Source: Dallia pectoralis
Lineage: Eukaryota > Chordata > Actinopteri > Esociformes > Umbridae
Assembly (NCBI GenBank): GCA_029465975.1
Contig: CM055728.1
Location: forward strand, 298,181-362,180
Length of the DNA: 64,000 bases
Direction of reading: 5' to 3'
Shown: positions 12,701 to 24,700 of the stretch, piece by piece
How positions within the stretch are numbered: position 1 is the stretch's first letter
Layout of the letters: each line of letters opens with the position of its first letter
Notes under the pieces: model-generated
The model's input: the letters and a program-made list of their open reading frames with translations, nothing else
Databases searched by the model: none
Told to the model about the DNA's origin: nothing
Position numbers and translations under genes: made by a program

Positions 12701-15700
12701 TAGAGGCTGATTGGTCACTCCAGCAACTGACTTGACCAGTGACATGAAGAGGAGTGGGAACCAGATGACACTGATGAGGAAGAATATGATGAAGCCGCCC
12801 ATTCCGTACTTAACCACCATTTTCTTCTTCTGTCCTGGGATGTGTGGGTATTTCTGTAAATAATAATAATAACCACAGGGGAAAACAGAAGCAAAACGTT
12901 GTAATGCTTTAATATAAATTCATAGCAATTCAATCTTTGTTTAATTATTTATTCACACGGCAAACATGCATCCTTCTTGAAACAGTGTATTACCTTTTGT
13001 TTAAATATCAACACAAATCTGTTATTATTATAGAGTTACTAATCCTCCATTTTTATTTATACAGTCCAAATAAGTCTAATGTAATGCAATTTCCAGGTCC
13101 CCACAAATGCCACAACTTGTTAAACGGCTATCAGCCTACCGCCAGTTCAGTACCAGTTACCTTTTCGGACTCCCTCCAGCATTTGAGTATGAAAATATTG
13201 GCATAAATGTCCTCGACGCAGATCCAGCTGCCCAAACTGAGGGTGGTGTCGGTCCAGACCCAATCCATTACTGCACGTAACTCTATTAGAAACGGCACCA
13301 GACGGAACCTAAGGAAAACACAGACCAACAGACTGGTGTTGGTGACATTCTCATCTGGGACACAACAACGTGTTTGCTTTGCATCTTCTCATTATTTGTC
13401 TCGTATGTATTGTATTGTGGCTGTACCCTTGAAAGAGAAATAAGTTGAGGTAGTTGTAGTTCTTGGTCAGGAAGTTTCCCAGCACACGATTTGGGTAGCC
13501 ACACTTTATCTGGTAGGCTGACAGGCCGAAGTAGATGCACTTGACAAAGTACCACAACTGTGCCACCTGATTCATGTTAAACCTCCTAGAACATCAGAGA
13601 TCATCACACAGATCAATAAGCAGCATCAATTTATAAGAACATGTTGTAACTAACGGGTTAATAGACCCTGACTCAGACCTCTCTGTCACCCCAGGCAGAA
13701 TGAAGAACATCCAGAAGTGGATACCAAACACCAAGACCACCTGGAAAACACATTTCCCCATGAGGGTTTTGCGGAGGTAGAGTGCCCGGTCCACGATCAT
13801 CGTGCCAAACTGAATGAGCAACATGACCAGGAAAGCAGATGGGACTTGGTCCTCTCCAATAGCATCTGTGATGTCCGCTGCAGCACTGTGTTTCTGTCCA
13901 GACACAACACATGAATAGTAAGAGGCGTTCACATGAAGAACTTAACCATAAAGAAGGAAAACAGATACTTACCCCAAAAGCCCAGTATCCAAATATGATA
14001 ACAATAAAGTTGACCACATCAATCAAAAACATGAGCGCATAGACGTCACATACTGGGCTGTACTCTGGGTGAATGATGTCATAGAAGAACTGCCTGATGG
14101 GTAGATAAATGTGCAAGGCACTGCAAAGACACAAGTAATGGATAAAAGTATCAATGCATTTTGAATCCCAAAACAAGTACATAAAGACCAGTCAAATGCT
14201 GCCTCCTGGTCTAGTTTGTCATTTATTCCTGGGAACACGTCTATAATACATTAATATGCTGCCTCCTAGTCTAGTTTGTCATTTATTCCTGGGAACACGT
14301 CTATAATACATTCATATGCTGCCTCCTAGTCTAATTTGTAATTTATTCCTGGGAACACGTCTATAATACATTCATATGCTGCCTCCTGGTCTAGTTTGTA
14401 ATTTATTCCTGGGAACACGTCTATAATACATTAATATGCTGCCTCCTGGTCTAGTTTGTCATTTATTCCAGGGAACACGTCTATAATACATTAATATGCT
14501 GCCTCCTAGTCTAGTTTGTCATTTATTCCTGGGAACACGTCTATAATACATTCATATGCTGCCTCCTAGTATAATTTGTCATTTATTCCTGGGAACACGT
14601 CTATAATACATTAATATGCTGCCTCCTAGTCTAGTTTGTCATTTATTCCTGGTCTATGCTGCCTCCTAGTCTAGTTTGTCATTTATTCCTGGGAACACGT
14701 CTATAATACATTATTATGCTGCCTCCTAGTCTAATTTGTCATTTATTCCTGGGAACACATCTATAATACATTAATATGCTGCCTCCTAGTCTAGTTTGTC
14801 ATTTATTCCTGGGAACACGTCTATAATACATTAATATGCTGCCTCCTAGTCTAGTTTGTCATTTATTCCTGGGAACACATCTATAATACATTCATATGCT
14901 GCCTCCTAGTCTAATTTGTCATTTATTCCTGGGAACACGTCTATAATACATTCATATGCTGCCTCCTAGTCTAATTTGTCATTTATTCCTGGGAACACGT
15001 CTATAATACATTAATATGCTGCCTCCTAGTCTAATTTGTAATTTATTCCTGGGAACACGTCTATAATACATTAATATGCTGCCTCCTAGTCTAGTTTGTC
15101 ATTTATTCCTGGGAACACGTCTATAATACATTAATATGCTGCCTCCTAGTCTAGTTTGTCATTTATTTCTGGGAACACGTCTATTATACATTAATATGCT
15201 GCCTCCTAGTCTAGTTTGTCATTTATTTCTGGGAACACGTCTATAATGCCTTAATCCTCACACTTCTATGACAGCAGCTTTAGCCTCAAGCATTCGTTTT
15301 CTGATAAGCTTCTTGGTTCTCTCCTTCCTGGTCAAGGGCACTTTATTGCGATGCCTCTTCTTTTTGGAGTGCTGCTTTTTGAGCTGCATGTCACCTGACA
15401 GATGAAAAACATTTCCATCAGTACATTAAACACTGGATAACATTTGACTGTCCAACCAAAGCCCCATTTGAACCAGTCCAGGCACCCCCACACCACCAGC
15501 ACAATGTTTAAAACACTCAGTAAACCAGGCACCCCCGCACCGCCAGCACAATGTTTAAAACACTCAGTAAACCAGGCACCCCCACACCGCCAGCACAATG
15601 TTTAAAACACTCAGTAAACCAGGCACCCCCACACCGCCAGCACAATGTTTAAAACACTCAGTAAACCAGGCACCTTCAGTGGAGGTGGATTTCCCCCTAA

Positions 15701-18700
15701 ATAAAGAGGCAGTAGAAGCTTGTAGAGGGAGGAAGGGTAGTCTTCTCCTTGGGGTTTCCCCTGCCTTCACTTCCTCACTCGCCGTCTTATTCTTCTCAGT
15801 CTTCTTCTTTAACTTCTTGAAGAAGTCTGGCATCTCCACCTCTTTGTTATCCCAAAGGCCGTGGCACTACGAAGAAAGGAACAAGTATTGAGAGCTTGCT
15901 CTTCAGGATCGTTTACATGATGTACCAGAGAACTCAGTACCTTTAAAATGGAGCGATGGAAAAACAAAGCCAGGAGTTGTATCAGGTCAAATAGAACATA
16001 GCCATCTTTCTTCTCCACCCCGAGGATGTTGGGAAGAGCAAATGGCCGATCTGCGTTAATGCCACGATATGCTGAGGTAGTCCAGGGGAAAAAGCCAAAC
16101 TGGAAAAAATACTTTACCACGACGATCAGCTGGAAGAGACGTGCATAATCAATGAATGAATCAACCAATCAACATACAGCTAATATTACCACTACAATCA
16201 GCTGGAAGAGACGTGTATTTCGGTTTTCGAATATATACAGATGCTGGTCATATAATTAGAATATCATCAAAAAGTTGATGTATTTCAGTAATTCTTTTCA
16301 AAAACTGAAACTTGTATAATTAATTCCAAACAGACTGATATATTTCAAGTGTTCATTCCTTTTAATGATTATAACTGACAACTAATGAAAACCCCAAATT
16401 CAGTATCTCAGAAAATGTGAATATTGTGAAAAGGTTCAATATTAAAGACACCTGGTGCCACACTCTAATCAGCTAATTAACTCAAAACACCTGCAAAGCC
16501 TGTAAATGGTTTCTCAGTCTAGTTCTCTAGGCTACACAATCATGGGAAAGACTGCTGACTTGACAGCTGTCCAAAAGACGACACCTTGCACAAGGAGAGC
16601 AAGACACAAAATGTCATTGCTAAAGAGGCTGGCTGTTCACAGAGCTCTGTGTCCAAGCACATTAATAGAGAGGCAACGGGAAGGAAAAGATGTGGTAGAA
16701 AAGTTTACAAGCAATAGGGATAACCGCACCATGGAGAGGATTGTGAATCAAAACCCATTAAAAAATGTGGGGGAGATTCACAAAGACTGGACTGCAGCTG
16801 GAGTCAGTGCTTCAAGAACCACCACGCACAGACGTATGCAAGACATGGGTTTCAGCTGTCGCATTCCTTGTGTCAAGCCACTCTTGAACAAGACACAGCG
16901 TCAGAAGCGTCTGGACTGCAAAAGGACTGGACTGCTGCTGAGTTGTCAAATCCAAACCCAAACATCCAAATCCAAACATCCAAATCCAAACCCAAACATC
17001 CAAACCCAAACATCCAAACCGAGTCAGACTTTACAGAAACACACTCAGCGCTGGTATCCACTCCTTCATCAATACGGAATTATATCCATGCCAATCATAT
17101 TGAAACCTTTGTTTTCCAGAAAATATAATACTAATTAAAGTGTTTTGTGAAATTACTGTGATAAACGCATCATTGTTTTTGCCGTTCACTTGTTGTGTTT
17201 GAGGCGTCCGCTGTGTGTACCTCTGTGTAGATGATGGCGGTCATCCAGAAGCGTTTGGTTGGCCGTGGCACAGACAACATGGCCCAGAGGAAAATCAGGA
17301 TGGGCAGAATCAGGCTGAGCAGTGAAGCAGACACCATGTGGTTCAGGATGATGACAAAGTAGCAGAGCATCTCTGATTTGGACACCATGGTGTTGTACAG
17401 GGCGAACAGCAGTCTCAGATGCCTCGGCAGAGACTCAAAGAACTTGTCAGACTCGTTGATCTCATCGTTGTGAAACATGCTGCAGTTGAGGAGAGAGGGG
17501 ACATGTGAGTATTGTGATACAGCACATCAAGTATATCTGTGAAACTCAGCTCAGTGAGAGGTTAACAGCTAAATGACTTCACTTGACTAGAACACAGATG
17601 AAACCAGAAATACAATGTCTCACGACTGACTTGTTGAGCAGAAGCTCACTAGCTGTCAGGTTCCTGGTCTCACTCAGAGGCCGGGAGGATTCTGGGAAAT
17701 CTTCACTTCTCTTATCAAATTCCAGATAGTCCAGAGAGATGGACCCTCCAAGAATCGCAGTCTTTTCCCTTTCCTCCTTCTCCTTTTTTTCCATTTTCCA
17801 TGTTTCCTTTTCCCTTCCATAGTCCCCCTCCTCTCCTTCCCCCTCCTCTTCATCACGGTCAGCCTCCTTTCCTTCACCGTCGTCATGGCTGCTGGAACAT
17901 CTCATACAGAATGAAAGATATGATGGACTTTAACATTATGAGGTGAAAGTGGTTACTTTTGCTGTTACTTTGGTGTACAGAGAGAAAACGTCACAATCTT
18001 CTAAGTTAGGACACAGTCACCTCACTTGAGGGCTAAGTTAGGACACAGATACCTTGGTGGAGGGCTAAGTTAGGACACAGTCACCTCACTGGAGGGCTAA
18101 GTTAGGACACAGATACCTTGGTGGAGGGCTAAGTTAGGACACAGTCACCTCACTGGAGGGCTAAGTTAGGACACAGATACCTTGGTGAAGGGCTAAGTTA
18201 GGACACAGATACCTTGGTGGAGGGCTAAGTTAAGACACAGATAACTTGGTGGAGGGCTAAGTTAGGACACAGATAACTCGGTGGAGGGCTAAGTTAGGAC
18301 ACAGATACCTTGGTGGAGGGCTAAGTTAGGACACAGATTCCTTGGTGGAGGGCTAAGTTAGGACACAGATACCTTGGTGGAGGGCTAAGTTAGGACACAG
18401 ATACCTCGGTGGAGGGCTAAGTTAGGACACAGATACCTTGGTGGAGGGCTAAGTTAGGACACAGATACCTTGGTGGAGGGCTAAGTTAGGACACAGATAC
18501 CTCGGTGGAGGGCTAAGTTAGGACACAGATACCTTGGTGGAGGGCTAAGTTAGGACACAGATACCTTGGTGGAGGGCTAAGTTAGGACACAGATACCTTG
18601 GTGGAGGGCTAAGTTAGGACACAGATACCTTGGTGGAGGGCTAAGTTAGGACACAGAAACCTTGGTGGAGGGCTAAGTTAGGACACAGATACCTTGGTGG

Positions 18701-21700
18701 AGGGCTAAGTTAGGACACAGATACCTTGGTGGAGGGCTAAGTTAGGACACAGATACCTTGGTGGAGGGCTTTTGCAGTCAAATGAGCCAAGGTCAATGTT
18801 GGCAGTTTTCAGTAGTTTCCGTCGGAGCTGGTTGTCAAGCTGGTTGTCACGCTGGTTGTCACGCTGGTTGTCACGCTGGTTGTCACGCTGGTTGTCACGC
18901 TGGTTGTCACGCTGGTTGTCAAGCTGGTTGTCAAGCTGGTTGTCACGCTGGTTGTCACGCTGGTTGTCACGCTGGTTGTCACGCTGGTTGTCACGCTGGT
19001 TGTCAAGCTGGTTGTCACGCTGGTTGTCAAGCTGGTTGTCACGCTGGTTGTCAAGCTGGTTGTCAAGCTGGTTGTCAAGCTGGTTGTCACGCTGGTTGTC
19101 AAGCTGGTTGTCACCCTGGTTGTCACGCTGGTTGTCATGCTGGTTGTCACCCTGCGGGAGTAGAGGTGGGTCTTCCAGCTCATCTTGAGTAGGTTGTCGT
19201 GAGCCCAGCAGGGTCTCATCCGTCATGCAACTAAGATGATGAAGATGTTAGATTGAATAAAATTACCATAAATTATACTCAATATCTCACTCAAATGTCA
19301 TCCTTTGTGTAGAATACAAGTTGCCTGCTAATTGTGTGGACATCATTATCAGTGCAGACCTGGACAAACTGCTACCCCAGGAGATTTTGGAGTGGGTGGG
19401 TTTTAGCTTGGCGTAACCTCGTGCTGATGTGGGTAAAGGTGGAGGAGAGGAGTCTGGGGGAATGATGTGTTCCTCGTCTTCCAGGGAGGCTATGGTGGTC
19501 TGTCTGCTCATCCAGGTGTCATAGAAGCGCCTCACACTCTCCTGGGATACCTCCTTCCCCTAGGAAATTGGGCAGACATTTCACTCAGGACACCATAAAG
19601 CAGAATACATCTCCTGAAATTAATTAGAAGCATCTCAGAGGTTCAGGGTTTAATGTTTGCTTGCCTTCTTCTGTTGCTGGCCCAGAAGAGCCCTCTCAAA
19701 GTTCAGCACTTTGGAAATGTCCTGATTATCTTTGCAAAAAGAGTTGAGGCCCTCAGTCATGTCGTCCGCAAGGGAAAGGATGAACACCCAGAGAAACTTC
19801 AGCGAGTTGCTGATCCTCTGAAATACATTTTCTGTGAAAATAAGTTAAAAGTAAGACTTCTAGAGACGGTTTTACAGGCACAGATTGAGCCTGGAATGAA
19901 AGATCAAGTTCCAGGGAATTTCCTTTGAGCCTGATTTCTTTTGTCCAGGATTAGGATGAATGTTTATCTGCAAACCATTGGAGTTATTCTACTGCATAGA
20001 CCCAGGGTTTGGAGTTATTCTACTGCATAGACCCAGGGTTTGGAGTTATTCTACTGCATAGACCCAGGGTTTGGAGTTATTCTACTGCATAGACCCAGGG
20101 TTTGGAGTTATTCTACTGCATAAACCCAGGGTTTGGAGTTATTCTACTGCATAAACCCAGGGTTTGGAGTTATTCTACTGCATAAACCCAGGGTTTGGAG
20201 ATATTCAACTGCATAAACCTAGGGTTTGGAGTTATTCTACTGCATAAACCCAGGGTTTGGAGTTATTCTACTGTGCATAAACCCAGGGTTTGGAGTTATT
20301 CTACTGCATAGACCCAGGGTTTGGAGTTATTCTACTGCATAAACCCAGGGTTTGGAGTAATTCTACTGCATAAACCCAGGGTTTGGAGTAATTCTACTGC
20401 ATAAACCCAGGGTTTGGCGATATTCTACTGCATTAACCCAGGGTTTGGAGTTATTCTACTGCATAAACCTAGGGTTTGGAGTAATTCTACTGCATAAACC
20501 CAGGGTTTGGAGTTATTCTACTGCATAAACCTAGGGTTTGGAGTTATTCTACTGCATAAACCTAGGGTTTGGAGTTATTCTACTGCATACACCCAGGGTT
20601 TGGAGTTATTCTACTGCATAAACCCAGGGTTTGGAGTTATTCTACTGCATAAACCTAGGGTTTGGAGTTATTCTACTGCATAAACCAAAGGTTTGGAGTT
20701 ATTCTACTGTGCATACACCCAGGGTTTGGAGTTATTCTACTGTGCATGAACCCAGGGTTTGGAGTTATTCTACTGCATACACCCAGGGTTTGGAGTTATT
20801 CTACTGCATAAACCCAGGGTTTGGAGTTATTCTACTCTGCATAAACCCAGGGTTTGGAGTTATTCTACTGTTCATACACCCAGGGTTTCGAGTTATTCTA
20901 CTGCATAAACCCAGGGTTTGGAGTTATTCTACTGCATAAACCTAGGGTTTGGAGTTATTCTACTCTGCATAAACCCAGGGTTTGGAGTTATTCTACTCTG
21001 CATAAACCCAGGGTTTGGAGTTATTCTACTGTTCATACACCCAGGGTTTCGAGTTATTCTAGAGTGCATAAACCCAGAGTTTATAGAGCGGGAACGTTTA
21101 CCTTTCTCCTCCAATTCATCTTCCGCTTTCTCTTCAATCTCCATCTCATCCTCACTAGACTCTGCCTTCTCCACGCCTTCAAACGGACAATATTATTTAT
21201 TCTGTGTAACAACAGTTTGCTAACAGACCCATAATAGATAATAGAGCTTCTCTTATTTATTCTGTGTAACAACACTACGCTAACAGACACATAATAGAGC
21301 TTCTCTCATTTATTCTGTGTACCAACACTACGCTAACAGACACATAATAGAGCTTCTCTCATTTATTCTGTGTACCAACACTACGCTAACAGACACATAA
21401 TAGAGCTTCTCTCATTTATTCTGTGTACCAACACTACGCTAACAAACACGTAATAGAGCTTCTCTCATTTATTCTGTGTACCAACACTACGCTGACAGAC
21501 ACATAATAGAGCTTCTCTCATTTATTCTGTGTACCAACACTACGCTAACAGACACATAATAGAGCTTCTCTCATTTATTCTGTGTAACAACACTACGCTA
21601 ACAAACACGTAATAGAGCTTCTCTCATTTATTCTGTGTACCAACACTACGCTGACAGACACTTGTAGAGCTTCTCTCATTTATTCTGTGTACCAACACTA

Positions 21701-24700
21701 CGCAAACAGACACATAATAGAGCTTCTCTCATTTATTCTGTGTACCAACACTACGCTAACAGACACATAATAGAGCTTCTCTCATTTATTCTGTGTACCA
21801 ACACTACGCTGACAGACACATAATAGAGCTTCTCTCATTTATTCTGTGTACCAACACTACGCTAACAGACACATAATAGAGCTTCTCTCATTTATTCTGT
21901 GTACCAACACTACGCTAACAGACACATTATAGAGCTTCTCTCATTTATTCTGTGTACCAACACTACGCTAACAGACACTTGTAGAGTTTCTCTCATTTAT
22001 TCTGTGTAACAACACTACGCTAACAGACACATAATAGAGCTTCTCTCATTTATTCTGTGTACCAACACTACGCTAACAGACACATAATAGAGCTTCTCTC
22101 ATTTATTCTGTGTACCAACACTACGCTAACAAACACATAATAGAGCTTCTCTCATTTATTCTGTGTACCAACACTACGCTAACAGACACATAATAGAGCT
22201 TCTCTCATTTATTCTGTGTACCAACACTACGCTAACAGACACATAATAGAGCTTCTCTCATTTATTCTGTGTACCAACACTACGCTGACAGACACATAAT
22301 AGAGCTTCTCTCATTTATTCTGTGTACCAACACTACGCTAACAGACACATAATAGAGCTTCTCTCATTTATTCTGTGTACCAACACTACGCTAACAGACA
22401 CATAATAGAGCTTCTCTCATTTATTCTGTGTACCAACACTACGCTAACAGACACATAATAGAGCTTCTCTCATTTATTCTGTGTACCAACACTACGCTGA
22501 CAGACACATAATAGAGCTTCTCTCATTTATTCTGTGTACCAACACTACGCTGACAGACACATAATAGAGCTTCTCTCATTTATTCTGTGTACCAACACTA
22601 CGCTAACAGACACATTATAGAGCTTCTCTCATTTATTCTGTGTACCAACACTACGCTAACAGACACATAATAGAGCTTCTCTCATTTATTCTGTGTAACA
22701 ACACTACGCTAACAAACACGTAATAGAGCTTCTCTCATTTATTCTGTGTACCAACACTACGCTGACAGACACTTGTAGAGCTTCTCTCATTTATTCTGTG
22801 TACCAACACTACGCTAACAGACACATAATAGAGCTTCTCTCATTTATTCTGTGTACCAACACTACGCTAACAGACACATAATAGAGCTTCTCTTATTTAT
22901 TCTGTGTAACAACACTACGCTAACAGACACATAATAGAGCTTCTCTCATTTATTCTGTGTAACAACACTACGCTAACAGACACATAATAGAGCTTCTCTC
23001 ATTTATTCTGTGTAACAACACTACGCTAACAGACACATAATAGAGCTTCTCTCATTTATTCTGTGTACCAACACTACGCTAACAGACACATAATAGAGCT
23101 TCTCTCATTTATTCTGTGTAACAACACTACGCTAACAGACACATAATAGAGCTTCTCTCATTTATTCTGTGTACCAACACTACGCTAACAGACACATAAT
23201 AGAGCTTCTCTCATTTATTCTGTGTACCAACACTACGCTAACAGACACATAATAGAGCTTCTCTCATTTATTCTGTGTACCAACACTACGCTAACAGACA
23301 CATAATAGAGCTTCTCTCATTTATTCTGTGTACCAACACTACGCTAACAGACACATAATAGAGCTTCTCTCATTTATTCTGTGTACCAACACTACGCTAA
23401 CAGACACATACTAGAGCTTCTCTCATTTATTCTGTGTACCAACACTACGCTAACAGACACATAATAGAGCTTCTCTCATTTATTCTGTGTACCAACACTA
23501 CGCTAACAGACACATAATAGAGCTTCTCTCATTTATTCTGTGTACCAACACTACGCTAACAGACACATAATAGAGCTTCTCTCATTTATTCTGTGTACCA
23601 ACACTACGCTAACAGACACATAATAGAGCTTCTCTCATTTATTCTGTGTACCAACACTACGCTAACAGACACATAATAGAGCTTCTCTCATTTATTCTGT
23701 GTACCAACACTACGCTAACAGACACATAATAGAGCTTCTCTCATTTATTCTGTGTACCAACACTACGCTAACAGACACATAATAGAGCTTCTCTCATTTA
23801 TTCTGTGTACCAACACTACGCTGACAGACACATAATAGAGCTTCTCTCATTTATTCTGTGTACCAACACTACGCTAACAGACACATAATAGAGCTTCTCT
23901 CATTTATTCTGTGTACCAACACTACGCTAACAGACACATAATAGAGCTTCTCTCATTTATTCTGTGTACCAACACTACGCTAACAGACACATAATAGAGC
24001 TTCTCTCATTTATTCTGTGTACCAACACTACGCTAACAGACACATAATAGAGCTTCTCTCATTTATTCTGTGTAACAACACTACGCTGACAGACACATAA
24101 TAGAGCTTCTCTCATTTATTCTGTGTACCAACACTACGCTAACAGACACATAATAGAGCTTCTCTCATTTATTCTGTGTAACAACACTACGCTGACAGAC
24201 ACATAATAGAGCTTCTCTCATTTATTCTGTGTAACAACACTACGCTAACAGACACTTGTAGAGCTTCTCTCATTTATTCTGTGTACCAACACTACGCTAA
24301 CAGACACTTGTAGAGCTTCTCTCATTTATTCTGTGTACCAACACTACGCTAACAGACACTTGTAGAGCTTCTCTCATTTATTCTGTGTACCAACACTACG
24401 CTGACAGACACATAATAGAGCTTCTCTCATTTATTCTGTGTACCAACACTACGCTGACAGACACATAATAGAGCTTCTCTCATTTATTCTGTGTACCAAC
24501 ACTACGCTAACAGACACATAATAGAGCTTCTCTCATTTATTCTGTGTACCAACACTACGCTAACAGACACATAATAGAGCTTCTCTCACCTTTCTGCCTC
24601 TGCAGCTTTCTCTTTGCCCTCCTCTTCTCCTCTTGTTTTAGGTCGTCCTCTTCTTTTTTATGTGAATTCAGAGCTGCTTTGGAGCTGGTTACCCAGGCCT

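Noticed and set aside
18758..19219. Antisense and shifted frames over the DNQ repeat (CHAGCHAG, SWLSRWLS, TTSVTTSV)
   Set aside because: Shadows of the 12-bp coding repeat; only the DNQ frame joins flanking exons in phase.
19653..19928. 91-codon plus-strand frame at W21
   Set aside because: Antisense of exon W21; the minus strand gives the Piezo match.
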